Part shown: piece by piece, positions 1 to 6,309 of the stretch
How the letters are laid out: each line of letters begins with the position of its first letter
Position numbering within the stretch: position 1 is the first letter of the stretch
NCBI GenBank assembly: GCA_038227745.1
Contig: JBBRPS010000528.1
Span: forward strand, 1-7,306
DNA length: 7,306 nucleotides
Direction of reading: 5' to 3'
Source: DASPXY01 sp038227745
Lineage (GTDB): Bacteria > Planctomycetota > Planctomycetia > Gemmatales > Gemmataceae
Notes under the pieces: generated by a model
What the model saw: only the letters and a program-made list of their open reading frames with translations
The model's database searches: none
Told to the model about the DNA's origin: nothing
Made by a program: the position numbers and the translations under genes

Positions 1-4
1 TGGC

Positions 5-25
5 GCGACTCGCGGAGCGAGTCGC
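5..25. repeat. Intergenic hairpin, 9-bp perfect stem
   Basis: Bases 5-13 and 17-25 are perfect inverted repeats (GCGACTCGC / GCGAGTCGC) around a GGA loop. It lies just downstream of the minus-strand gene ending at 59. It has no T-run on either strand, so it is not a standard intrinsic terminator, though it could protect a 3' end. It sits next to the dispersed 14-mer at 36-49 and may belong to the same intergenic repeat. Confidence 0.5.
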
Positions 26-35
26 CCACGAACCG

Positions 36-49
36 GCTCGCGGCTAAAC
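36..49 (+). repeat. Dispersed 14-mer GCTCGCGGCTAAAC, copy 1
   Basis: The 14 bases GCTCGCGGCTAAAC occur identically at 6391-6404, where they form the inner right arm of a 120-bp inverted-repeat element. A near-inverse copy (TTAACCGCGAGC) is at 6336-6347. Two exact copies of a 14-mer in 7.3 kb, both outside intact genes, point to an interspersed repeat family. From memory, similar motifs are frequent between genes in Gemmata-like genomes. Confidence 0.5.
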
Positions 50-58
50 GGGGGACGG

Positions 59-547
59 TTACGGTACGGTCAGCTTGACCTTCTCCGGGGGCAGGCAGAA
101 GCCCTTCACATTGCAGGTCATGTACGACACCGTGAGGTTGAGCGGCCCGGTGTCGTCCTTCGCGCGGCGCACGCCGGCCGTGATCGACACCTTGTCCTGA
201 TAAATCCAGTACTTGTCCTTGCCGTCGAGCTTCAGCTTGCCGGTGGGGTAGGTGACCTTCACGTCTTCGAGCTTGTTCTTCGCGGCGATCTTCACCGTCG
301 TCTCGGCGTTCTTGAGGTCCTCGAAACCGACCGGGTTGGCGTAGGCGTACCAGCCCTTGTTGATGAGCATCGTGACCGTCACAGTCTGTCGGCCCTCGGC
401 GTCGGGCTTCGTTGCGGTCGCGGTGATCTTCACCTCCGACTTGTTCTTGCTGCCAGCGTCCACGGCCGTCCCCGCCGCCAGCACCGCCGCCACGGCGGCC
501 AGCAGCGCCGCCCCGGCCAGTCGCCACGAAAACAGTTGTCGCGCCAT
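59..547 (-). CDS. Secreted stand-alone DsbD N-terminal (DsbD-alpha) domain protein
   Basis: 162 residues. The start at 547 is chosen over an upstream in-frame ATG at 679 because AAGGAGG (559-553) lies five bases upstream and the protein then opens with a signal peptide (charged MARQLFSWR, then an Ala/Leu-rich core to about residue 30). The mature part matches the immunoglobulin-like N-terminal domain of the disulfide reductase DsbD. It has the early segment 'INKGWYAYANP' (62-72) and the C-terminal redox motif 'YMTCNVKGFCLPPE' with Cys145 and Cys151, the same C-x5-C spacing as Cys103/Cys109 of E. coli DsbD. In DsbD this domain passes electrons to periplasmic partners such as DsbC and CcmG. Here the transmembrane and thioredoxin-like domains are absent and no dsb partner is adjacent, so the electron donor is unknown. 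The domain assignment is strong; the physiological role is inferred. Confidence 0.85.
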   Translation of the reverse strand: MARQLFSWRLAGAALLAAVAAVLAAGTAVDAGSKNKSEVKITATATKPDAEGRQTVTVTMLINKGWYAYANPVGFEDLKNAETTVKIAAKNKLEDVKVTYPTGKLKLDGKDKYWIYQDKVSITAGVRRAKDDTGPLNLTVSYMTCNVKGFCLPPEKVKLTVP

Positions 548-710
548 GTGAACCTCCTTGGAGAGAGGGATGTCGGCCTTCGGGTTACCGTCCCGGGCCT
601 CCGCAGAGTCATCGGCCGGGCCGGTCCGCGGGCCGCAGGATACTATGACGGAACCGCCCCGGCCCCCACAAGGGCACATTTTATCCGGGCGAGCGCCCCC
701 CGGCTTCCGC

Positions 711-716
711 TATAAT
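711..716 (+). promoter_or_regulatory. Perfect -10 hexamer upstream of the 754 gene
   Basis: TATAAT at 711-716, preceded by CTTCCGC, lies 37 bases before the ATG at 754, in a GC-rich gap where an AT-rich hexamer stands out. No convincing -35 is found at 16-18 bases upstream. Either a weak -35 or another recognition mode would be needed. Confidence 0.45.
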
Positions 717-753
717 CGCCACGGGCAGTCCACCCTGTTCGGAGGTTGAAACC

Positions 754-1647
754 ATGTGCCGTTCCACCGCGGCCGCCCTCGCGGCCGCCATCCTGCTGGG
801 GGCCTCTGGCCCGGCCGACGCCGCGCAGACCGCCGGCAAGAAGCTCGACCCCAAGGTCGTCGCCGGCCAGAAGGCGCACGCCAGGGCCAACTGGAAGCGC
901 GTCCACGACAAGGACGACCCGCCGCACCACGAGACCGAGCACTTCCTGCTGTACGGCACCGTCATGGGCCGGACGCTCAAGGAGATCGGCGAGTCCCTGG
1001 AGAAGACGTACGCCCTGGCCTGGAAGACGCTGGGGTTCGAGAAGGAGGAGCCGTGGCCGGGCAAGCTCGCGGTCTACTTCGCCACCGATCGCCGCAACTT
1101 CAGCGCCCTGGTCCGCGCCGTCGAGCGGCGCCTCCCCGAGGAAAGCGAGCACGGCAGCGTCCGCATCAAGTCCGACAACCCCAGCATTGTCGCCAGCCCG
1201 TCCAAGGAGGCGGTCGAGTTGAACCCCGAGGGCGAGGCGTGCGCGCAGGTGGCCGCGGCCTTGCTGGCGGTGAAGATGGGCACCACGCCCCCGGAGTGGC
1301 TGGCGGAGGGCTTCGGCCGCGCGACCGCGCTCCGCACTGGCCCGCCCGCCGCCTTGACCGCCGAGCACCGCAAGGCCTACGGCGCGGTGGTGGCGCCCAA
1401 GCGCCACGTCCGCGACACCTGGGGCACCAACATGAAGGCGGAGCACGCCCCGGTGGCGCGCGCCAGCCTCGTCGAGTACCTGGCGTATAGCGGCAAATCG
1501 ACGAAGTTCCTGCCGTTCGTGATGGCTATGCGGCCGCAGGGGGAAAACATGCAGACGCCGACCCCCGACGCCGCCTTCGCGGCCATCAACGTCGAGCCGG
1601 GGCGTCTGAGCTTCGTTTGGCAGGCGTGGGTGAAGTTCATCGAGTGA
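754..1647 (+). CDS. Secreted protein resembling a peptidase-MA-like (DUF1570-type) fold, catalytic motif missing
   Basis: 297 residues. The start at 754 is supported by GGAGG at 741-745, eight bases upstream, and by a signal peptide (MCRSTAAALAAAILLGASG, cleavage probably after ADA at residue 23). The mature protein carries 'HHETEHFLLYG' (58-68), a segment typical of planctomycete peptidase-MA-like proteins ('sehF.l'). A predicted strand and helix region follows ('GKLAVYFATDRRNFSALV', 103-120), then 'PPEWLAEGFGRA' (179-190), which resembles the segment of gluzincin peptidases that supplies the third zinc ligand (Glu185). The expected HExxH upstream of that motif is absent: the equivalent stretch (about 161-170) reads 'EACAQVAAAL'. 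I infer an exported non-catalytic relative, perhaps a binding or scaffold protein. The family placement is moderate. It has its own terminator downstream and no operon partner. Confidence 0.75.
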   Translation: MCRSTAAALAAAILLGASGPADAAQTAGKKLDPKVVAGQKAHARANWKRVHDKDDPPHHETEHFLLYGTVMGRTLKEIGESLEKTYALAWKTLGFEKEEPWPGKLAVYFATDRRNFSALVRAVERRLPEESEHGSVRIKSDNPSIVASPSKEAVELNPEGEACAQVAAALLAVKMGTTPPEWLAEGFGRATALRTGPPAALTAEHRKAYGAVVAPKRHVRDTWGTNMKAEHAPVARASLVEYLAYSGKSTKFLPFVMAMRPQGENMQTPTPDAAFAAINVEPGRLSFVWQAWVKFIE

Positions 1648-1731
1648 GTCCGCCCGGGCGTCCCGACGTCAACCCACCCGATGTAACATCGACCCGAGGC
1701 GCCCTGACAGGAACCCCTATCACCCCCAAAG

Positions 1732-1773
1732 CCGCGGGCGGGCGCGTTCGGCGCCTGCCCGCGGTTTTTCTTT
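1732..1773 (+). terminator. Strong intrinsic terminator after the 754-1647 gene
   Basis: A 14-bp stem (1732-1745 with 1751-1764, one G-T wobble) closes a 5-base loop GTTCG. It is followed by TTTTTCTTT (1765-1773). It lies 85 bases after the stop of the upstream plus-strand gene and 130 bases before the next start, separating the two transcription units. Confidence 0.9.
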
Positions 1774-1902
1774 ACGAAAAGTCCCGAGAAAGGGGTAACG
1801 AGTCCGGCGTGGCCCTGCCGATGAGAGGGAAGGGGAAATGCGCCCCGTCTCCAGCCGACCCGGGACGAAGCAACTATGCACTCTCAGCAGGGAGGACCAA
1901 CA

Positions 1903-2337
1903 ATGGAAGGCATGAGGATCTGTCCCCCCGGTAGCGTGAGCCTCGGCGTTGCCTGCTGCCGGTGCTCGGGCCTCGCCAGGGGCTGGGACCGGATCGCCGA
2001 CAAGGCCTACTGCCCCGACTGCCAGGAGGCCGTCATCATCGGCGAAGGGTCGCCAATCATCGAGCGGACCGAGAGAAAGCGCTGTACCGTCTGCAGCGCC
2101 GAGGGTATCGTCCGCTTCCTCACCTTCCCGCTGAACTCGCTGCAATCGGTCGAAATGGACCTGTGCCCGGAGCACCTGCGCGCCCTGCTCGGCCGCCGCC
2201 TCGGCACGCACGCCTTCGCCCAGGTCCGCCGCCAGCTCAGCCAGCTCGGGCTCAATGCCAACGATATCTTCCTGCTGCACGACGCATTTTACGACCCGCA
2301 GGGTCGGGCGCTCCAGCCTGCGGCCGACCCCCTTTGA
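1903..2337 (+). CDS. Small conserved protein with two putative zinc knuckles
   Basis: 144 residues. The start at 1903 is preferred because GGAGG at 1891-1895 lies seven bases upstream. The alternative ATG at 1876 has no ribosome site, and the one at 1912 ('MRICPPGS') is too close to its purine tract. Two cysteine clusters are visible. The first has Cys18/Cys19/Cys21 with Cys37-x2-Cys40. The second has Cys61-x2-Cys64 with Cys88-x2-His91. This is the layout of two treble-clef or ribbon-like zinc sites. The C-terminal third ('FAQVRRQLSQLGLNANDIF', 105-123) is probably helical. There is no signal peptide or membrane segment, so it is probably cytoplasmic. I recall similar proteins of unknown function in Gemmata-type genomes. 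DNA, RNA or protein binding is plausible but not shown. It stands alone between a terminator and a convergent methyltransferase gene. Confidence 0.8.
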   Translation: MEGMRICPPGSVSLGVACCRCSGLARGWDRIADKAYCPDCQEAVIIGEGSPIIERTERKRCTVCSAEGIVRFLTFPLNSLQSVEMDLCPEHLRALLGRRLGTHAFAQVRRQLSQLGLNANDIFLLHDAFYDPQGRALQPAADPL

Positions 2338-2352
2338 TGGGGAGGCAACAAG

Positions 2353-2374
2353 CCCAGGGGTTGCACCCCCTGGG
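2353..2374. terminator. Hairpin between convergent genes, possible bidirectional 3'-end structure
   Basis: CCCAGGGG (2353-2360) and CCCCTGGG (2367-2374) form an 8-bp stem with loop TTGCAC. It lies in the 55-base gap between the plus gene ending at 2337 and the minus gene ending at 2393. There is no T-run on either strand, so it is weaker than the terminator at 1732. Its position suggests it serves both transcripts, or that it is a short intergenic repeat. Confidence 0.4.
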
Positions 2375-2392
2375 GCGGACAACATCCCGTCG

Positions 2393-2992
2393 CTACCCCA
2401 TCCGGCGCAGCAGGCACGACCACCCGAGGAAATGCTCGTCCAGGCCCGGCGCCGAGTCGAAACGGAACTCGCGCAGGCGGACGACCTCGAAGAGCCGCTC
2501 CAGTTCGCCGCGGATCTCTTCCTCCGTGACCACCGGCGGCCCCGGCGAGTGCGGCTCGCACGCGTTGCCCGCCAGCACCAGCCCAACGGTCCCCATCGCC
2601 GTCACACGCTCCAGCGTTCGCAAATAGCGGCTGACGTCTGTCCGGCGCACGACGTGGTAACAGCCGCGGTCGAAGAAGAAAGGGTACGGGCCGCCCAGGT
2701 CGGGCGGGTCGAGGACGTCGGCGGCCAGGAAACGCGCCTTCACCTCCGCCGCCTGTGCGCGCTGCTCGGCGCGCTCGATCGCCAGGGGGGAAAGGTCCAC
2801 GCCGAGCACGTTGAAGCCCTGCCGGGCCAGCCACACGGCGTTCGAGCCGGTGCCGCAGCCCAACTCGATGGCCGGACACGGCGTGATCTTTTCCTCGGCG
2901 AGCACGCGCAGGAGTTCCGAGGATGGCTCCCCCGTGTCCCAGGGCGAGTCGCCCTCGCGATAGCGCTGGTTCCAGTGCTCGACGTCGGACAT
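2393..2992 (-). CDS. Class I SAM-dependent methyltransferase (TPMT/TehB-like)
   Basis: 199 residues, complete. The ATG at 2992 has GGAGG eight bases upstream. The N-terminus 'EHWNQRYREGDSPWDTGEPS' (5-24) is characteristic of the TPMT/TehB-related group. The SAM site is clear: motif I 'ELGCGTG' (43-49), acidic end of strand beta2 in 'GVDLSP' (Asp66), 'AADVLD' (90-95) near the adenine pocket, and the post-motif segment 'FFFDRGCYHVV' (105-115). The C-terminal 'GPPVVTEEEIRGEL' (151-164) is also usual for these enzymes. It should transfer a methyl group from SAM to a small molecule; thiol, tellurite or selenium substrates are known for relatives, but the substrate cannot be read from the sequence. 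Cytoplasmic. It is transcribed from its own promoter (3035-3062), divergent from the toxin-antitoxin-like operon. Confidence 0.9.
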   Translation of the reverse strand: MSDVEHWNQRYREGDSPWDTGEPSSELLRVLAEEKITPCPAIELGCGTGSNAVWLARQGFNVLGVDLSPLAIERAEQRAQAAEVKARFLAADVLDPPDLGGPYPFFFDRGCYHVVRRTDVSRYLRTLERVTAMGTVGLVLAGNACEPHSPGPPVVTEEEIRGELERLFEVVRLREFRFDSAPGLDEHFLGWSCLLRRMG

Positions 2993-3034
2993 GCCTGGTT
3001 CCTCCCTCCGCGAGCCGTGGTCGCCGGCGCGGAC

Positions 3035-3062
3035 AGTGTAGCCTCGACGCTCTGCCTTTCAA
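3035..3062 (-). promoter_or_regulatory. Sigma-70-type promoter of the methyltransferase gene
   Basis: On the minus strand, TTGAAA (3062-3057) and TACACT (3040-3035) are separated by 16 bases. This places the transcript start near 3028, about 36 bases before the ATG at 2992. The match to the consensus is good for a region with about 65% GC. Confidence 0.65.
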
Positions 3063-3113
3063 GGCGTCGCGGGACCGCAACGGGCAACAGGCCAACCTTC
3101 GCAGTTTTGCGAG

Positions 3114-3146
3114 TTGACATCCACGGGCGCGGTGTGGTACTATAAT
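3114..3146 (+). promoter_or_regulatory. Promoter of the toxin-antitoxin-like operon
   Basis: A perfect -35 TTGACA is at 3114-3119. Two overlapping -10 choices exist: TACTAT at 3138-3143 (18-base spacer) or TATAAT at 3141-3146 (21-base spacer, long). Both lie within the palindrome at 3132-3153, so a protein bound there would block RNA polymerase. The leader before the ATG at 3172 is short. Confidence 0.7.
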
Positions 3147-3153
3147 ACCACAC
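3132..3153. promoter_or_regulatory. Probable operator: perfect 8+8 bp palindrome over the -10
   Basis: GTGTGGTA (3132-3139) and TACCACAC (3146-3153) are perfect inverted repeats around a 6-base centre CTATAA. The centre-to-centre geometry suits a dimeric HTH protein, and the site covers the -10 of the operon encoding an XRE regulator (3258-3845). By analogy with HigBA/RelBE-type autoregulation, I infer that this regulator is the ligand. A smaller 5-bp hairpin (TCGCA/TGCGA, 3099-3112) just upstream of the -35 might be a second half-site. Confidence 0.7.
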
Positions 3154-3171
3154 ATCAGGAGGGTCGGCGTC

Positions 3172-3255
3172 ATGCCTCACGGCTCGATTGTCTGGGACCT
3201 CGACGACGACACCGTCTACCCGGTAACGGCCTACGAAGTCCCGAGGAGGCATTGA
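3172..3255 (+). pseudogene. 27-codon relic of a toxin-like gene with the middle deleted
   Basis: An open frame of 27 codons with a strong ribosome site (AGGAGG at 3157-3162, nine bases before the ATG). The product is 'MPHGSIVWDLDDD' followed directly by 'TVYPVTAYEVPRRH'. From memory, the first half resembles the N-terminus and the second half the C-terminus of a protein of about 90 residues often encoded directly upstream of this kind of XRE gene in planctomycetes, with a BrnT/RelE-like look. If so, some 60 internal codons are gone, with the frame preserved. The junction falls in a GACGACGAC run, a plausible deletion microhomology. The stop TGA at 3253-3255 is two bases from the next ATG, so translation is coupled. 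Alternative: a genuine 27-residue leader peptide. I consider the relic more likely. Confidence 0.6.
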
Positions 3256-3257
3256 CC

Positions 3258-3845
3258 ATGACCATCCGGCGCATCAACCGGGACCGGCGACTCACGCCCG
3301 CGGAGGCCGCGAAGTACACGGCAATCCGGGAACAGGTCACTGAGGAACTGCCCGATTTGGTAGCAAGGCACCACGAGCGCACGGCGGCCTTCGACCAGTT
3401 GCAGAAGTCCCTTCAGGAACTCAAGGCCGCACGCGAAGCAAAGGGACTGAGCCTCGCCGACTTGAGCGAACTCACCGGAATGGACCGCTCGGCACTCTCA
3501 AAACTTGAGACCGGGCAGCGGCCGAACCCCACCATCGAAACCCTGGTCCGCTACGCCGAGGCCGTCGGCAAACGTCTCGTGGTCTCGCTCGCAGATGCGT
3601 GCCGAACCAGCCGGCGGATCCTCACTGCCCCTTGCCCGGCCCCGCGCCGCGCGGCGGCCAGCGCAGGTGCCGGGCGAGGAACGCGAAGGTGCCGCGGCCG
3701 TGGATCTCGTGGCCGCCCGCAAAGAACTCGATCTCCGTCCGCTCCGGCAGCCGCAACCTTGAATAGTGCCGCCGTACCTTCGCGAACTCGTAGGCCACCT
3801 CCTCGTCAATGCCCACCCCATCGTCGTGGCCGCGCTCCACCATGA
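3258..3845 (+). CDS. XRE-family HTH regulator, antitoxin-like, with aberrant read-through C-terminus
   Basis: 195 residues from the ATG at 3258, with AGGAGG at 3244-3249 eight bases upstream and two bases after the stop of the toxin-like relic. Residues 1-50 ('LTPAEAAKYTAIREQV', 12-27) are a helical N-terminal region seen in planctomycete antitoxin-like proteins. Residues 52-112 are a Cro/C1-type HTH, with 'LADLSELTGMDRSALSKLET' (66-85) containing the recognition helix and 'GKRLVVSLAD' (104-113) closing the domain. It probably binds DNA as a dimer and represses its own promoter at 3132-3153. The family normally ends soon after 'SLAD'. Here no stop occurs and the frame runs about 80 more codons, giving an Arg/Pro/Ala-rich tail antisense to the hydrolase gene, which it overlaps from 3622 to 3845. 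I infer loss of the native 3' end. The HTH is certain; the antitoxin role is likely by context. Confidence 0.85.
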   Translation: MTIRRINRDRRLTPAEAAKYTAIREQVTEELPDLVARHHERTAAFDQLQKSLQELKAAREAKGLSLADLSELTGMDRSALSKLETGQRPNPTIETLVRYAEAVGKRLVVSLADACRTSRRILTAPCPAPRRAAASAGAGRGTRRCRGRGSRGRPQRTRSPSAPAAATLNSAAVPSRTRRPPPRQCPPHRRGRAPP

Positions 3846-5952
3846 ATGGCCGCGGCGATATGAGGTATGCCATCTCCGCATAGTTGAACGTGTTGCCCAG
3901 GTCGAACTCGTACATCTCGTATTCGCCGGTGAACATGTAGCTCGCGCGGAAATACAGCGTGATGTTCTTCCAGATCCACTCGTTGAAGTCGCCCGAGCAG
4001 ATCGACAGGCAGTAGCGGCCCAGCAGCGCCGGGATGCGCATCGCCACCTTGCCGCCGTACGACAGGCCGTAGTACGCGATCCGGCTCGCGTCCACGAACG
4101 GCAGCGTGGACAGCCACTCCAGGATGCGCTCGTGCTGGCGGACGATGAACGAGTAAATGGACAGCTTGAGGGGGTTGGCCTTGCGCTGCAGCACGCGGAA
4201 GCGGTCCTGGCCGATGTACGGGTTCTGCGGCGCGAAGACGATGTAGCCCTGGTCCGCGAGCTGCGCCCCGAACGAGTTGTAGTAGCGCGTCCGCTCCTTC
4301 GGGTTGACGATGTCCGTCGGCCGTCCCTCGAGGCCGTGCTGGCACACCACCACCGGCCGGCGCTCGCCCGGCTTCAGGTCGTTCGGCACCAGCAGGATGC
4401 CGTAGCAGAACACGTCGTCGTACAGGTCCAGCACGACCTCGTAGCCCTTCCACTTCGCTTCGGTGTAGACCAGGCGCGTGCGCACGTTCATGGGCATGGT
4501 GGACGCCGGCAGCTTGCCGATGACCTCGTCCCAGAAGTAGTCGCGCTGCGGTTGGCTGGACGCCTGCCACTTCTCGGGCGTGGAGCGGTCGGTCTTCGCG
4601 AACAGCTCTTCGCGCCGCACGGCCGCGTCGGGCTGCAGCCCCTGGGTGTAGTTCACGAGTTGCTCGAACTGGCGGCGCTGGCGCGGCGCCGGGTCGAAAC
4701 CCTTGCGGCGATCGACCGGCGGCTTGCCCTCCACGTGGCTCTCACGCTCCCCCGCCAGGGCCGTCAGGAAGCGGTCGCGCCACAGCGTCCCGGCGCCCAG
4801 CTTCTCCGACGGGCTGCTCACCAGGAACAGGCCCTCACTCTTCCCGAGCGGCAGCCGGCCGTAAGCAAGCTTGCGGGCGCGCTCGACCTCAGCGGCGACG
4901 TCGGCGGCGCTCACGGAGGCGATGCGCCCCGGGGCGGCGCCGCCGCGGCCGGCCCGGGCGGGCGGCGGCCCGCTCACCTCGGGTGCCCGGCAATGTTCGA
5001 CGATGAGGGTGCGCGGGGCGACGAGGGCGGCCAGCTCGGCGTCGCCGAACTCGCGCAGCAGGTTCCAGACGTTGCGGTAGATCGGCTCCTGCCACAGCCC
5101 CTCGCGCTTGCCGAAGTAGCCGCTGACGCCCGCGACCTGGATGCGCGGGTCGAGCGCGGCGCTGTACAGCGCCAGCAGGCCGCCCTCGCCGTGGCCGTAG
5201 ACGCCGACGGGCGCGTGGCCCTTGTCGCGCGTACACCAGTCCACCGCCGCCAGCACGCGCTGCACCTCGTAGCCGATCACGTGCCGGCCCATCTCGAACG
5301 CCATGCGGTAGACGAACTCGCGGTGCGGCTGGTTGGTCATGCGGCCGAGTTTCGGGTTGCCCGACCAGGTGTCCTTGCGGTCGATCAGCACCGGCACGAT
5401 GACGCGGCAGCCCTGTTCCGCCAGGCGGCGCGCGAACTGCGACTCCGGGCCGGGGGCGCCGGGGGCGAGGCCGACGATCACCTCCGGCGCCCAGTCGGCA
5501 TCGGGCAGGGCGACGACGTTGGCGATCGGCTTGCCGCGCGGCTCCAGCAGCAGGCCCTCGCCGTCCACGCCGGACAGCACCGGCCAGCGCACGCTGTAGA
5601 CCTTGTAGCGGTCGGTCTCCGCGATCAGCGCCGGCTGGTCCGTGGTGCCGACCAGCTCCATCTCCTTGACCGGCAGGCGCACGTCGATGACGCCGAGGAT
5701 TTTCCGCAGGCGCTCGCGGTTGGACTGCACCGACTTCGCGTAGGCCGCCGGCGAGGAGAAGTCGGGCTTCCAGAGGTCCTTCCGCTTCTCGACCGCGGCG
5801 GACGTGGCGCGCGTCAGGTAGGTGTCGATGCCGGCGACCATCTGGGCGGCGAGGTCGCCTTTCATCGTCAAGGGTTTGGTGCCCGGCAGCGTTTGCGCCG
5901 CCGCCGGGGGAACGAGGAGGGTGAGAGCCGCCAGAGCAAGGGTGCCGCGCAT
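3622..5952 (-). CDS. Secreted tandem alpha/beta hydrolase (acetyl xylan esterase/dienelactone hydrolase-like), first unit inactive
   Basis: 776 residues. The start at 5952 is set by the signal peptide (MRGTLALAALTLLVPPAAAQ, cleavage near Ala19-Gln20); an upstream ATG at 6096 would bury it. No good ribosome site precedes it. The protein holds two hydrolase units. Unit 1 (about 100-320) has a nucleophile elbow reading 'GHGEGG' (253-258), where the usual serine is Gly255, and no evident catalytic acid or histidine. Unit 2 (about 485-765) has an oxyanion-side 'QHG' (538-540), nucleophile Ser631 in 'GLSYGG', candidate acids Asp710/Asp711 in 'RGHDDGVG', and His748 in 'GGHEIHG', so it should be active. 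A Pro/Ala/Gly/Arg-rich linker lies at about 327-345. By family it is probably an exported esterase acting on acylated polysaccharides or small esters; the substrate is unknown. The 3' end overlaps the XRE gene tail to tail. Confidence 0.88.
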   Translation of the reverse strand: MRGTLALAALTLLVPPAAAQTLPGTKPLTMKGDLAAQMVAGIDTYLTRATSAAVEKRKDLWKPDFSSPAAYAKSVQSNRERLRKILGVIDVRLPVKEMELVGTTDQPALIAETDRYKVYSVRWPVLSGVDGEGLLLEPRGKPIANVVALPDADWAPEVIVGLAPGAPGPESQFARRLAEQGCRVIVPVLIDRKDTWSGNPKLGRMTNQPHREFVYRMAFEMGRHVIGYEVQRVLAAVDWCTRDKGHAPVGVYGHGEGGLLALYSAALDPRIQVAGVSGYFGKREGLWQEPIYRNVWNLLREFGDAELAALVAPRTLIVEHCRAPEVSGPPPARAGRGGAAPGRIASVSAADVAAEVERARKLAYGRLPLGKSEGLFLVSSPSEKLGAGTLWRDRFLTALAGERESHVEGKPPVDRRKGFDPAPRQRRQFEQLVNYTQGLQPDAAVRREELFAKTDRSTPEKWQASSQPQRDYFWDEVIGKLPASTMPMNVRTRLVYTEAKWKGYEVVLDLYDDVFCYGILLVPNDLKPGERRPVVVCQHGLEGRPTDIVNPKERTRYYNSFGAQLADQGYIVFAPQNPYIGQDRFRVLQRKANPLKLSIYSFIVRQHERILEWLSTLPFVDASRIAYYGLSYGGKVAMRIPALLGRYCLSICSGDFNEWIWKNITLYFRASYMFTGEYEMYEFDLGNTFNYAEMAYLISPRPFMVERGHDDGVGIDEEVAYEFAKVRRHYSRLRLPERTEIEFFAGGHEIHGRGTFAFLARHLRWPPRGAGPGKGQ

Positions 5953-6000
5953 CAGGGTGTCTCGCTGCAGGAGGTAGGAGGGATCCGCCGTGTGCCAGCG

Positions 6001-6030
6001 ACTATACGGCGCGGCGGGCGGAAATGCCAG
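6001..6030 (-). promoter_or_regulatory. Candidate promoter of the hydrolase gene
   Basis: On the minus strand, CTGGCA (6030-6025) and TATAGT (6006-6001) are separated by 18 bases, giving a leader of about 43 bases to the ATG at 5952. The -10 is good and the -35 matches four of six positions. Confidence 0.4.
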
Positions 6031-6309
6031 CACATCCACACGGGGTTCGCCCCTCGCCGCCCGGCGAATTGTCGGGCACTCTCCGCTACGGTGCAATCCA
6101 TATACTGGCGCTTATGGGATGATTTCTCGCCGCGCCGGCCGCGGTCGCCCCGAGGGCGGTCGGCGGGGCCAGGGCCTGAGCAAGCACGCGGACAACCCCG
6201 ACAGCCGGGCGCGCTTCCTGCTGGAAGCGGAAATCACGGGTGGCCTGGAGCAACCCGGAATCGTGCCGGACTACGGCCTGGGGCAGTACGACGACGACGA
6301 GCCCTTCTA

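Noticed and set aside
640..671. Possible promoter for the DsbD-alpha gene on the minus strand (TTGTGG and TAGTAT)
   Set aside because: The spacer is 20 bases and both boxes are weak.
643..1446. 267-codon minus-strand frame across the 754-1647 gene
   Set aside because: It has low-complexity Gly/Arg/Ala/Leu composition and no ribosome site, and lies opposite a frame with a signal peptide, ribosome site and terminator.
1720..2586. 288-codon minus-strand frame spanning the terminator and the zinc-knuckle gene
   Set aside because: It crosses a strong terminator and part of a well-supported methyltransferase gene in another frame, and its composition is that of a shadow.
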